NCBI GenBank assembly: GCA_029256185.1 | Contig: JAQSYI010000019.1 | Coordinates: forward strand, 1 to 64,000 | Direction: 5' to 3' | DNA from: Paenibacillaceae bacterium | GTDB lineage: Bacteria; Bacillota; Bacilli; Paenibacillales; NBRC-103111 | Length of the DNA: 64,000 nucleotides | Shown here: piece after piece, positions 41,931 through 50,647 of the stretch | Layout: each line of letters starts with the position of its first letter | Position numbering within the stretch: the stretch's first letter is position 1 | Notes under the pieces: model-generated | Told to the model about the DNA's origin: nothing | Databases searched by the model: none | The model's input: only the letters and a program-made list of their open reading frames with translations | Translations under genes and position numbers: made by a program

Positions 41931-44240
41931 ATGGCTATAGAGATAAACAAAGAACTTGGTGAAGCGAAGATCGAGCAGCGGATGGTATATGAATCCGGCA
42001 ACGAAATGGCTGCATACGCCGCTCATCAGATCAATTATCATATTATGGGTTATTTTCCGATTTCCCCCTCGACTGAGGTGGCTCAATTTCTGGATTTGAT
42101 GAAAGCCAGCGGGCAGCATGATGTGAAGCTGATTCCTGCTGACGGCGAGCACAGCTCCGCCGGTATCTGTTACGGCGCCTCCACTGCCGGCGCGCGGGTA
42201 TTCAACGCCACCAGCGCCAACGGCTATCTGTACATGCTGGAGCAAATGCCGGTGCAGTCCGGTACCCGGTTCCCCATGGTTCTGAATCTGGTATGCCGTT
42301 CCGTATCCGGCCCGCTGGATATTCACGGCGACCATTCCGATCTGTATTATGCGCTGAATACCGGCTGGCCGATCCTGATGTGCCGTGATCCCCAAGCGGT
42401 GTATGATATGAACATCATGGCCATCAAGCTGGCCGAGGATCCTGAAGTGCGTCTGCCCGTAATGGTGGCATCTGACGGATACTTCACGTCCCACCAAAAG
42501 CGCCGCGTTCAAACCTTCGCCAACCGCGAGGATGTGCATACCTTCATCGGGCCGCCTACCCATCACAACGGTTATGCCGATGTGCTGGACCGCAACAATC
42601 CCATTACAGTCGGACCTTACATGAACGAGCCTGATTATATCAATAACTGTTACCAGCAATCGGAAGCCATGTACCGGGCCGGATCTGTTTATGACCGCAT
42701 CCGCAAGGAGTACAAGGACCTGACCGGCCGTGACTATCCGGCGCTTGATCTTTACCGGATGGAAGATGCCGAGGTTGCCGTGTTCCTGATGAACTCCTCA
42801 TCCGAGATCATCAAGGACGTGGTGGATCAGCTGCGTGAAAAAGGCATCAAAGCGGGCTCCATTGCTCCTAATATCATCCGTCCGTTCCCGCAGAAGGAAA
42901 TTGTCGAAGCGCTGAAGAATGTCAAGGCGATTACAGTCGGCGACCGCGGAGATTCCTACGGGGCTTACGGCGGCAACATGGTGAATGAAATCAAGGCGGC
43001 ACTGTTCACACACGGCAATTCCAGCACGATGGTGGTAAGCCGCGTTTACGGGTTGGGCGGCAAGGACTTCTATTCCGAAGACGGCCATGCCATGTTCCAA
43101 TACGCCTTGGATGCTATCGACAAAGGCTTCGTTGAAGTTCCGTTTGCCTATCACGGACATACGCCGGGAGATCCCAACAATAAGCCTCAGCGTATCCTGA
43201 ATCCGATGAAATTCGAGGACCTGAAGACCGGCTTGATCACCGTGAATAAGGATGAAGCTACAGGCAAGCTGAACGTGAAGATTCCGCCGCTCAGAGCTCT
43301 TACCAAGAAGCCCAAGCGGATTGCCCCAGGCCATGGCGCATGTCCGGGCTGCGGCATTTTCTCCGGTTTGGAGCTGTTCTTCAAGGGGATTGAAGGCGAC
43401 ATTGTTTCCCTGTTCCATACGGGCTGCGCGATGGTTGTAACCACGGGCTATCCGTATTCCGCACACAAAGCAACCTATATCCACAACCTGTTCCAAAGCG
43501 GCGCAGCCACTTTGTCCGGGGTAGTGGAAGCTTTCTGGGAGCGCAAGCGCCGCGGCGAACTGGATCATCTGGGATTGCAGGATGATTTCACTTTCGTAAT
43601 GGTTACAGGCGACGGCGGGATGGACATCGGGATGGGGGCTGCCATCGGCGCGGCTCTGCGGAACCATAAGATGATCATTCTCGAGTATGATAATGAAGGG
43701 TATATGAACACCGGTGCCCAATTATCCTATTCTACGCCGTTGGGCCACCGCACCTCCACCTCCAATGTGGGCAAGCATCAAGGCGGCAAGATGTTCCACC
43801 ACAAGGATACGGCGCAAATTATGGCGGCAACGAATATTCCTTACGTCTTCACCGGCTCTGAAGCATTCCCGCAGGATCTGGTCAAGAAAGCGGCCAAGGC
43901 CCAATGGTATGCCCAGAATGAAGGGCTGGTTTACGGCAAGATTCTGATCACATGCCCGCTTAACTGGCTGTCGGAAGAAAAGGAAGGAACCTCCATTATC
44001 GGCGCGGCCGTGGATTCCTGCTTCTTCCCGCTGCTGGAGATTGAGCATGGCATCACCACTATTACCTATAATCCCGAAGACAAGGGCAAGCGCGTGCCTC
44101 TGTCCGCATGGCTCAAGACCATGGGCAAGACCAAGCACATGACCAAGCCGGAATATACGGATGCCTACAAGTCCTTCGAGGATGAGGTGGAGCGCCGCTG
44201 GGTTCGCCTGAAGGCAAGACACGAGAATCAGTACTTGTAA
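41931..44240 (+). CDS. 2-oxoacid:ferredoxin oxidoreductase, fused alpha-beta subunit
   Basis: 769 residues. The alpha part (about 1-400) starts with AAYAAHQINYHIMGYFPISP and has the CoA-side domain (VFLMNSSSEIIKDVVDQLRE). The beta part (about 450-769) has the cluster/TPP signature ACPGCG (Cys 471), GDGGMDIGMGAAIGAAL and NEGYMNTGAQ. It oxidatively decarboxylates a 2-oxoacid to acyl-CoA with reduced ferredoxin. The usual four or five subunits are merged into two proteins here. AGAGGAGCG precedes the ATG; a strong terminator follows. Confidence 0.92.
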   Translation: MAIEINKELGEAKIEQRMVYESGNEMAAYAAHQINYHIMGYFPISPSTEVAQFLDLMKASGQHDVKLIPADGEHSSAGICYGASTAGARVFNATSANGYLYMLEQMPVQSGTRFPMVLNLVCRSVSGPLDIHGDHSDLYYALNTGWPILMCRDPQAVYDMNIMAIKLAEDPEVRLPVMVASDGYFTSHQKRRVQTFANREDVHTFIGPPTHHNGYADVLDRNNPITVGPYMNEPDYINNCYQQSEAMYRAGSVYDRIRKEYKDLTGRDYPALDLYRMEDAEVAVFLMNSSSEIIKDVVDQLREKGIKAGSIAPNIIRPFPQKEIVEALKNVKAITVGDRGDSYGAYGGNMVNEIKAALFTHGNSSTMVVSRVYGLGGKDFYSEDGHAMFQYALDAIDKGFVEVPFAYHGHTPGDPNNKPQRILNPMKFEDLKTGLITVNKDEATGKLNVKIPPLRALTKKPKRIAPGHGACPGCGIFSGLELFFKGIEGDIVSLFHTGCAMVVTTGYPYSAHKATYIHNLFQSGAATLSGVVEAFWERKRRGELDHLGLQDDFTFVMVTGDGGMDIGMGAAIGAALRNHKMIILEYDNEGYMNTGAQLSYSTPLGHRTSTSNVGKHQGGKMFHHKDTAQIMAATNIPYVFTGSEAFPQDLVKKAAKAQWYAQNEGLVYGKILITCPLNWLSEEKEGTSIIGAAVDSCFFPLLEIEHGITTITYNPEDKGKRVPLSAWLKTMGKTKHMTKPEYTDAYKSFEDEVERRWVRLKARHENQYL

Positions 44241-44253
44241 GCTTACAATCAAG

Positions 44254-44286
44254 CCTCCGCGGTCCCTTGGGACGCGGAGGTTTTTT
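44254..44286 (+). terminator. oxidoreductase operon terminator
   Basis: CCTCCGCG and CGCGGAGG around an 11-nt loop, then six T residues. Confidence 0.9.
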
Positions 44287-44411
44287 CTCATTGCGCCTTG
44301 CTTTTTCCTCCTCGCATCCTGGCGGGCTTATTCCCTGTTTTTTTCTCACATAAGGGCAAGCCGGGTGACGGACACTAAGCATGAAGTAAATCCAAGAAGG
44401 AGGAGACAATC

Positions 44412-44735
44412 ATGCGTGTGACCAGCTTTTTGGCAGGGGCGGCTGCAGGCGCGGCGGCAGTCATGTACATGAACAGAACCAACAAGACGGTTTTGATGGG
44501 ATTTTCCCAACTCGGCGACAATGTGAACAAGATGATGGACAAAGCCATGATGGCAATGGCGGATAAGAATATGAAGATCCACAAGGAGCCGGAAACAAAT
44601 GCCTCTCTTGACAAGGTGGAAGAGCTCGCCGGCATGGATCCCAAAGTGAAAAGTGAAGTGGACCAGATTCTGGCGGAAAATCATGTGAACAGCACTCCGG
44701 CTGGCTCTGCTCACACTTCTGCGGGGGCCCATTAA
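44412..44735 (+). CDS. small Ala/Gly-rich membrane-associated protein
   Basis: 107 residues. N-terminal hydrophobic Gly/Ala segment (SFLAGAAAGAAAVMYM), then an amphipathic helix rich in Met (NKMMDKAMMAMADKNM) and an acidic tail. AAGGAGGAGA lies 8 nt upstream of the ATG. It somewhat resembles YtxH-type general-stress membrane proteins in layout, but I cannot assign it. Stand-alone between two terminators. Confidence 0.65.
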   Translation: MRVTSFLAGAAAGAAAVMYMNRTNKTVLMGFSQLGDNVNKMMDKAMMAMADKNMKIHKEPETNASLDKVEELAGMDPKVKSEVDQILAENHVNSTPAGSAHTSAGAH

Positions 44736-44771
44736 TTATTTGCCCAACCCTCTTGCCTCATGCATTCCTGC

Positions 44772-44806
44772 AAAACAGCGTGCCGCAAATACGCGGTACG
44801 CTGTTT
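44772..44806 (+). terminator. terminator after the 107-residue protein gene
   Basis: AAACAGCGTGCCGC and GCGGTACGCTGTTT form a long stem with one mismatch; a weak T-rich tail follows. Confidence 0.7.
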
Positions 44807-44884
44807 ATTACGCCAAATATCGGGCGGTAATTTAATAGATATACATATTTTTTCCGGTGCAATTCGCAAAAAGACATGATAACA

Positions 44885-44893
44885 TGGTATAAT
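44885..44893 (+). promoter_or_regulatory. extended -10 promoter before the MecA-family gene
   Basis: TGGTATAAT is an extended -10 element at 44885-44893; no good -35 is visible. It lies 174 bp before the start codon, so a long leader is implied. Nothing else is recognisable in this gap. Confidence 0.4.
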
Positions 44894-45066
44894 AATTACA
44901 CTATTTGCAGGGTCTTTAATTAAAGTCGGCAGTCCATGACCCTCAAAGCGTGCATGATTCTACGAAGCTGCTTATTTTTTGTACACTTTTTCACCGTTTC
45001 TTTCATAAACTATTAATATGCTGTGCTTCTTAGCTTTTGGAGCTGGCCACAAAGGAGGGTCCTGAT

Positions 45067-45678
45067 ATGAAGATTGAGCGTTTAAGTACCGATAAGATAA
45101 GGATTTTCCTGACTTTCGATGACTTGACGGAACGCGGGATCCAGAAGGAAGACATGTGGAGAGAAATTCCCAAGGTGCATGAGCTGTTCAGCGAGATGAT
45201 GGAACAGGCTTATTCCGAATTGGGCTTTGATGCTTCCGGTCCTCTGGCAGTCGAAGTATTCGCGCTTCCCGCACAAGGCATGGTGGTTATTGTGACTCGC
45301 GGCAAGATGAATGCGGCATCCGCTTCTGACCAACTGGAGGAAGATGAAGATATATATGAAATGGAAGTGACCTTGGAAGAAAGCGAAATGATCTCTTATG
45401 CTTTCTCCGACTTCGAGGATCTGCTTCGTATGGCCAAGGTGATCCTGCCCTTGCTTCCTGAAGGGGGAAAACTGTTTTCCTACAAGGGGAAATACATTCT
45501 GCAAGTGGAGCCTCTTGAATCGGAAGCCGAGGAGAAGGACGGCCGCTATCAGGCGATTATTGCCGTTATGTCCGAGTTCGGAGAGGCGACTTCCGTTACT
45601 CAGGCTGTTCTGGAGGAATACGGGAAGACGGTTATTGCGGAGGATGCGGTCAAGGTGCTGTGCTCCCATTTTGCCTGA
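45067..45678 (+). CDS. MecA-family adaptor protein
   Basis: 203 residues. MecA-type adaptors bring substrates to the ClpC unfoldase. The N-terminal binding domain MKIERLSTDKIRIFLTFDDL and the C-terminal ClpC-interacting domain with FSDFEDLLRMAKVILPLLPE are joined by an acidic linker (QLEEDEDIYE). The locus corresponds to that of ypbH (mecB) in B. subtilis, so it may be either paralogue. AAGGAGGG is 6-7 nt before ATG 45067. Confidence 0.9.
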   Translation: MKIERLSTDKIRIFLTFDDLTERGIQKEDMWREIPKVHELFSEMMEQAYSELGFDASGPLAVEVFALPAQGMVVIVTRGKMNAASASDQLEEDEDIYEMEVTLEESEMISYAFSDFEDLLRMAKVILPLLPEGGKLFSYKGKYILQVEPLESEAEEKDGRYQAIIAVMSEFGEATSVTQAVLEEYGKTVIAEDAVKVLCSHFA

Positions 45679-45730
45679 TGTTCCCTGATCGATGGAAGAA
45701 ATTAGAATAACCGGATATACGGATACAACC

Positions 45731-45767
45731 GGCGTCCTCGAAACAGCGGTTTTGGAGGGCGCTTTTT
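45731..45767 (+). terminator. terminator after the MecA-family gene
   Basis: GGCGTCCTC and GAGGGCGC with inner AAAC-GTTT pairing, then five T residues. Confidence 0.7.
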
Positions 45768-45795
45768 CCTGTTTATATATAGAAAGGCCGGTGCT

Positions 45796-47298
45796 GTGGT
45801 GAATCAGGGAGAACTGAAGTGGGGAAGCGCAAAGCATGAGCAGGATCTGGAAGAGACCGTAGCGGCTCTGCAGAAAAATATGAACACCGACGCCTATTAT
45901 TATCTGGGCAAACGGGGGATTTCCAAGGATACGGCTGAGCTGCTGCGGATCGGCTATGTGCCGGGAAGAATCGGCTTCTATGTGTCCGACCGCAACGATC
46001 CTGTGAGCGAAAGCTTTGAAAACCGGGTTGTGATTCCCATTTTCAATGCTGGAGGGGACATTGTGGATCTGGTTGGCCGCTCGGTGGACCACAAGGAGCC
46101 CAAGTATAAGTCTTTATACGGGATTGAGGATGTGTTCTACCAGGAGCAGCTTCTTACGGATTCCGAGGATTTGATCCTGTGCAACGGCCTGTTTGACGTT
46201 ATAACCTTGAAGCAGAGCCATCTCCCGGGGATTTGCCTGCCCAATATGAAGATGTTCAAGGAGGTCCATGCAGAGCGTCTGCGGGATAAGCGGGTGTTCA
46301 TCTGCATGGGCAACGATGAGAACGGACGCAGGGAAGCGGTCCGGATTCAGGGCATGCTCGCCGCATGCTCCAACGAAGCTTTTATTGTCCAGCTGCCGGA
46401 GGCCGTCAAGGATATCAACGATCTGTTCGCGCGGGTGCAGCAGCCGGTTGATGTGATGGTTAAGCTGCTCAACCACGCCATTGAGGAAACGCTCTATGCG
46501 CCCCTGGCTCCCGATATCCGCAATGCAACCTTATTCAATGAGGAATATATCAAGCGCCACCGTGAGCAGGCCAACCGGCTGACAACGGGACTGGATGCAC
46601 TCGACGCCCTGCTCGGCGGAGGGTTGCCCGGAGGGCTCATGGTGATGTCGGGTCCCCCCGGCTGCGGCAAAACCACTCTGATGAAGCAGATTGCCGACCG
46701 TCTGTCGGCTCTCCAGCATCCGGTGCTCTATATCAGTTGGGATATGTCCCAGTTTGAGCTGTGGGCCATCAGTATCGCCCGCGTTCTGGGAGCTTCCTAT
46801 GGCTCCGTGCTCCGGGGTGAGCATGAGCCGGAGGCCGTGCAGAGCGCCAATCAGGTCTATATGCAGGCCGGCAAAATGCAGTGGACGCTGGAAGGCAGTC
46901 TTACTGCCGCCTTGCAGCAGATTGAAGCGGCAGTTGAGAAGATAACTGTGGTGACGGGCAGAACTCCCCTGGTATTCATCGATTCCCTGCAGCAATTTTT
47001 GGCCGCGGATGAAGAAGCGAAGGTCAAGGGGGGATTATCCCCTCACCATGTGAAGGAATGGAGCAGGGAATGGAATGTGCCGGTTTTTGCCGCCTTGCCT
47101 GCCGAGCGTCCTGAAGAGCTGCCGATTGAGCTGCGCTCCGCCTCTGATTTGGTTCTGGCGATAGAGCCGCGGGGGCATACTGCGGATGGCGCATGGAGTG
47201 TGGAACTGCAGGCGGTCAAAAACAGGAGCGGGGCAACGGGGGCCGTCCGGGCGAAGTTTTACGAGAATCAGGCCCATTTCAGCGATGTTCTGTGGTAA
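45796..47298 (+). CDS. degenerate primase (Toprim)-RecA/DnaB-like ATPase fusion
   Basis: 500 residues. Residues 1-125 resemble the DnaG catalytic-core start (NRVVIPIFNAGGDIVDLVGR, EPKYKSLYG). Residues 125-215 form a Toprim-like domain, but the catalytic Glu is N130 (CNGLFDV) and the first Asp of the DxD pair is G172 (MGNDENG). Residues 262-500 are a RecA/DnaB-type ATPase with Walker A SGPPGCGKTT (285-294) and Walker B PLVFIDS (391-397). There is no zinc finger. The order equals phage/Twinkle primase-helicases, yet primase activity is probably lost. GTG 45796 or GTG 45799 start. It lies between the MecA-family gene and prsW. Confidence 0.78.
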   Translation: MVNQGELKWGSAKHEQDLEETVAALQKNMNTDAYYYLGKRGISKDTAELLRIGYVPGRIGFYVSDRNDPVSESFENRVVIPIFNAGGDIVDLVGRSVDHKEPKYKSLYGIEDVFYQEQLLTDSEDLILCNGLFDVITLKQSHLPGICLPNMKMFKEVHAERLRDKRVFICMGNDENGRREAVRIQGMLAACSNEAFIVQLPEAVKDINDLFARVQQPVDVMVKLLNHAIEETLYAPLAPDIRNATLFNEEYIKRHREQANRLTTGLDALDALLGGGLPGGLMVMSGPPGCGKTTLMKQIADRLSALQHPVLYISWDMSQFELWAISIARVLGASYGSVLRGEHEPEAVQSANQVYMQAGKMQWTLEGSLTAALQQIEAAVEKITVVTGRTPLVFIDSLQQFLAADEEAKVKGGLSPHHVKEWSREWNVPVFAALPAERPEELPIELRSASDLVLAIEPRGHTADGAWSVELQAVKNRSGATGAVRAKFYENQAHFSDVLW

Positions 47299-47332
47299 AA
47301 TAGAAGGGCATCTGTGAAAGGAGGGGCAGGTA

Positions 47333-48028
47333 TTGATCGTATTATCCGTTCTGGCGGCAGCCATTGCTCCTGGCCTGGCCCTGCTGTCCTATCTATATCT
47401 GAAGGACCGTTACGAACCCGAACCGGTTCATACCGTGATCCGGATGTTTATTCTTGGAGGCCTGCTCGTATTTCCCACCATGGTGCTGCAGCGTGCATTC
47501 GTGCTTGCCTTCGGGGAAAATATGTTCCTGTACTCCTTTGTCTACTCCTCTTTTCTCGAAGAGTTTCTGAAGTGGTTTCTAGTGTTCTTCGTCATTTACA
47601 AGCACCAGGACTTCAATGAGCCTTATGACGGCATTGTTTATGCCGCGGCTGTTTCTCTGGGCTTTGCTACGGTAGAGAATGTGTTCTATGCTTTTTTGTC
47701 CGCTCCCTCGGTTTCTTCGCTGTTGATGAGGGCCTTTCTTCCGGTTTCGGGTCATGCGCTGTTCGGCGTGATGATGGGGTATCATTTGGGCAAGGCCAAG
47801 TTCTCTGTGTTGCATGAGAAGCGGCAGCTGGTTATTTCGCTTTTCCTGCCTGTTTTCTACCACGGCTTGTTCGATTATATCCTGCTGAACGCCAATCAGT
47901 ACTGGATGTGGTCCATGCTTCCGCTGATGCTTCTCTTGTGGACGATGGGCATCTGGAGGCTGAACCGGGCCAATGCCAATTCCCCCTTCCGCGGATTTGT
48001 CCGGGAGGAAGAGGTTAATATTTCCTGA
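47333..48028 (+). CDS. prsW: intramembrane protease PrsW
   Basis: 231 residues, about eight hydrophobic segments. PrsW performs site-1 cleavage of the anti-sigma factor RsiW in B. subtilis. The catalytic glutamates are E76-E77 in SSFLEEFLKW, with the conserved GFATVENVFY, SGHALFGVMMGYHLG and FYHGLFDY blocks. TTG 47333 follows AAGGAGGGG. It matches the position of ypdC/prsW upstream of the ypeB region. Confidence 0.93.
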   Translation: MIVLSVLAAAIAPGLALLSYLYLKDRYEPEPVHTVIRMFILGGLLVFPTMVLQRAFVLAFGENMFLYSFVYSSFLEEFLKWFLVFFVIYKHQDFNEPYDGIVYAAAVSLGFATVENVFYAFLSAPSVSSLLMRAFLPVSGHALFGVMMGYHLGKAKFSVLHEKRQLVISLFLPVFYHGLFDYILLNANQYWMWSMLPLMLLLWTMGIWRLNRANANSPFRGFVREEEVNIS

Positions 48029-48079
48029 AACCGGTCATAATGGGTAATGATTCTGTATTTGTGGAATTCAGGAGGCGTT

Positions 48080-48238
48080 ATGAACCCAGGTCGGACCAAG
48101 GTCAGGATATACTGCAGGCAATGCGGAGAGAGGTTCATTCTGAAGGGCAAACGCGAGAAGGGGCGGGTGGAAACCGGCTTCCGCCAGTGTCTGTGCAGCA
48201 ATGAGCATGATTTTGAAATCGAGTATGAGGATTATTAA
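48080..48238 (+). CDS. small zinc-ribbon-like protein
   Basis: 52 residues. CxxC at C12/C15 and a second CxC...H group (C37, C39, H43) could bind one zinc ion; the C-terminus is acidic. AGGAGG lies 5 nt upstream. It follows prsW and precedes a terminator. No function can be given; DNA or protein binding is possible. Confidence 0.6.
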   Translation: MNPGRTKVRIYCRQCGERFILKGKREKGRVETGFRQCLCSNEHDFEIEYEDY

Positions 48239-48244
48239 GGCGAA

Positions 48245-48306
48245 AAGACACTCGCGGGGGAGCTGCAATCAGGCATGCTCTCTTTAGCGGAGCGGTCTTT
48301 TTTTTC
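48245..48306 (+). terminator. terminator after the zinc-ribbon gene
   Basis: AAGAC-CTCGC pairs with GCGGAG-GTCTT at the base of a long hairpin, followed by a T run. Confidence 0.6.
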
Positions 48307-48416
48307 TTTCGCGGGGTTAATTTGGGGAAAGGGACTGGGACAGGGTGCATAATCTGGCTTGCCGGGGCAAAAGCTAAACCCAATCGAAGCTATCGAAAGG
48401 GGAGGCTAAAAGCATT

Positions 48417-49769
48417 ATGTACAGACGCTTAAGCGTGATCATGTTTCCGATAATGACCCTCGCTTTCATCGGCACCGCCATGTGGGGATACCAGGAGAAC
48501 CAGGAGAAAAATGCTGTGTTGATCAAGGCGGAGAATCAATACCAGCGGGCTTTCCACGATTTGTCTTATCATATGGAGCAGCTCCACGGGGAATTGGGCA
48601 AAACCATTGCCGCTAACTCCAGCTCCAGCGATTATTACCGCAGGGGCTTGAGCAATGTATGGAGAATGACCAGCGAGGCCCAGAACGAAATTAACCAGCT
48701 GCCCCTAACTCTTCTGCCCTTCAACAAAACAGAAGAGCTGCTGTCTAACATCTCGAATTTTTCCTACCGGGCCGCTGTCAGAGATCTGACGAAGCATCCC
48801 CTCTCTGTCGAGGAGCAGAAGACGCTGTCCGATCTGTACAATCACTCGGGGGAAATCACGGCTGAGCTGCAGAATGTGCAAGCCAAAGTGCTGGCCGAGA
48901 ATCTGCGGTGGATGGATGTGGAGAGTGCTCTCGCCACTCAGGAGAAGCAACTGGACAATACCATTGTGGATGGATTCATGACCGTCGACAAGAAGGTATC
49001 CGAATATGAAGAGATGAATTGGGGACCCTCGATGGCGTCCACCTTTCAGAAGCGGAGTTTGAGCGCTCTTGCGGGTATGGAAATCACAGCGGAGGAAGCC
49101 AAGGCGAAGGTGGCTGAATTCCTGCAGCTGCCCGGAGGGGCTGAAGGGCTGAATGCTGCCGAGAACGGAGCCGGAACGGAATTCGCCAGCTTCAGCGTCA
49201 GCGGCAAGAATCCTTACTCCGGACAGGATATGCAAGCGGATATTTCCAAAAAAGGCGGGCATGTCATTTATTATATGTCGTCCCGCGATGTGCAGGAAAG
49301 CAATGTGGATCTGGCCGGGGCGAGAGAGGCTGCAGCCGATTTTCTGGCGGGCCACGGCTATGAAAGCATGGTGCCGGTCAATTATGACGAATACTCTCAT
49401 GTAGCCTCCTTCACCTTTGCCCGCAAAGAGGGAGATGTGATCATCTATCCGGAGAAGCTGGTGGTCAAGGTAGCCCTTGACAATGGCGAAGTCACCGGAT
49501 TGACGGCGGCCGACTACATCTATGAGCACAAGAAACGGGATATTCCCGCTCCGTTGCTCTCGGCGGAAGAGGCGAAGCAAGCGGTGAATCCCTCGTTCAA
49601 GTCCGAAGGCCAGACTCTGGCCTGGATCAAGAATGATGTGGACCAGGAACTGCTCTGCTATGAATTCATCGGCAGGATCAACGGCTCCGGGTACCGGATG
49701 TATGTCAATGCAGATACTGGAGTGGAAGAGAAAATAGAGCAATACAAGGATCCCCAGACTGCTCAATAG
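48417..49769 (+). CDS. ypeB: spore germination protein YpeB
   Basis: 450 residues with an N-terminal membrane segment (VIMFPIMTLAFIGTAMWGY), a helical N-domain and C-terminal PepSY-like repeats (for example ITAEEAKAKVAEFLQLPGG and the later repeats near 300 and 370). YpeB is required for the cortex-lytic enzyme SleB. In B. subtilis sleB lies directly upstream, but here prsW and a small gene precede it. GGGGAGG is about 10 nt before the ATG. A weak sigma-G-like TGCATAA/CAAAAGCTA pair lies near 48345. Confidence 0.92.
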   Translation: MYRRLSVIMFPIMTLAFIGTAMWGYQENQEKNAVLIKAENQYQRAFHDLSYHMEQLHGELGKTIAANSSSSDYYRRGLSNVWRMTSEAQNEINQLPLTLLPFNKTEELLSNISNFSYRAAVRDLTKHPLSVEEQKTLSDLYNHSGEITAELQNVQAKVLAENLRWMDVESALATQEKQLDNTIVDGFMTVDKKVSEYEEMNWGPSMASTFQKRSLSALAGMEITAEEAKAKVAEFLQLPGGAEGLNAAENGAGTEFASFSVSGKNPYSGQDMQADISKKGGHVIYYMSSRDVQESNVDLAGAREAAADFLAGHGYESMVPVNYDEYSHVASFTFARKEGDVIIYPEKLVVKVALDNGEVTGLTAADYIYEHKKRDIPAPLLSAEEAKQAVNPSFKSEGQTLAWIKNDVDQELLCYEFIGRINGSGYRMYVNADTGVEEKIEQYKDPQTAQ

Positions 49770-49802
49770 CTATAGCTTAAGAAACTGAAATAAGGTGCCG
49801 CC

Positions 49803-49846
49803 GATTTCCCCGGGAGGAAGGAACATTCCGGGGAATCCTTTTTTTT
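49803..49846 (+). terminator. ypeB terminator
   Basis: GATTTCCCCG and CGGGGAATC around a 16-nt loop, then eight T residues. Confidence 0.85.
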
Positions 49847-49877
49847 GTCGAAATCTATCAATGAAGAGATGAAAAAG

Positions 49878-49918
49878 TGGTATAATTGTCTAAAATGAAG
49901 GATGACTTCTTCCTTCAT
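49878..49918 (+). promoter_or_regulatory. ypfA promoter and 5' hairpin
   Basis: Extended -10 TGGTATAAT ends at 49886. The start of the transcript would be followed at once by ATGAAGGA (49895-49902) and TCCTTCAT (49911-49918), an 8-bp stem just before the ribosome site AAGGAGG. Confidence 0.5.
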
Positions 49919-49933
49919 AAGGAGGCGCCGGGG

Positions 49934-50587
49934 ATGCTACCCAAGATCAATCAGATTCTTAATATTCAAATCAATTCCATTGACGAAGAAGAAGCAAGGC
50001 AGGAGTATAAGGCGCGCATCTCCGATGTGACCGATGATTATATCCAGATGGAAGTGCCGATGAACGAAAAGAACGGACGGCTCAAGCGTTTGTATGCCGG
50101 CGACGAGCTTTCCATTTTTTTTCTGACGGAGGGCGGGGTAAAAAATTACTTTACCAGCACGGTGCTTGGCTTTCAGGAGGAAGTGATCCGGACAGTATTA
50201 ATCAGGAAGCCCAAACCGGAGTCCATCACCAAGATTCAGCGGCGGAGCTTCCTGCGGGTTCCGGCCGAGTTGGAGATTGCGGCTGCACTCTCCGATCAGA
50301 TCCGGTTTCTGGGAATGACCGATGATGTCAGCGGAGGCGGACTTTCCATGCTCTATGAAGGGGAAGCAGTCCTTTCCAATGAATCCGCACTCTCTTGCTG
50401 GCTGCTGCTATCCTACAAGACGGGCAAGGTGGATCATGTTCCGTTCAAAGGGGAGGTCGTCCGCGTCAAAACTCTCGATAACGGCAAAAGGCAGATTATG
50501 ATGCGCTTTCTTGAGATTACGGATAAAGACAGGCAGAAGGTGGTCCGCTACTGCTTCGAGCGGCAGCTGGACATCAGAAAGGTATAG
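49934..50587 (+). CDS. ypfA: PilZ-domain flagellar brake protein YpfA/MotI
   Basis: 217 residues, the length of B. subtilis YpfA (DgrA/MotI). YcgR-type N-terminal domain (1-100) and a PilZ domain (about 105-215) with the c-di-GMP motif RRSFLR and D/N-x-S-x-x-G (DVSGGG). On c-di-GMP binding it slows the flagellar motor. ATG 49934 has AAGGAGG 8 nt upstream; ATG 49895, inside the hairpin, is in frame but poorly placed. Confidence 0.92.
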   Translation: MLPKINQILNIQINSIDEEEARQEYKARISDVTDDYIQMEVPMNEKNGRLKRLYAGDELSIFFLTEGGVKNYFTSTVLGFQEEVIRTVLIRKPKPESITKIQRRSFLRVPAELEIAAALSDQIRFLGMTDDVSGGGLSMLYEGEAVLSNESALSCWLLLSYKTGKVDHVPFKGEVVRVKTLDNGKRQIMMRFLEITDKDRQKVVRYCFERQLDIRKV

Positions 50588-50647
50588 ATTATAACCTTGC
50601 CCAATGGGGGATACTTCCTGTCATACAGTTGGACAGGGGGTAGACTT

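Noticed and set aside
45738..45795. Phage origin for the primase-like gene
   Set aside because: No integrase, attachment site, terminase or other phage genes nearby; flanking order is core synteny.
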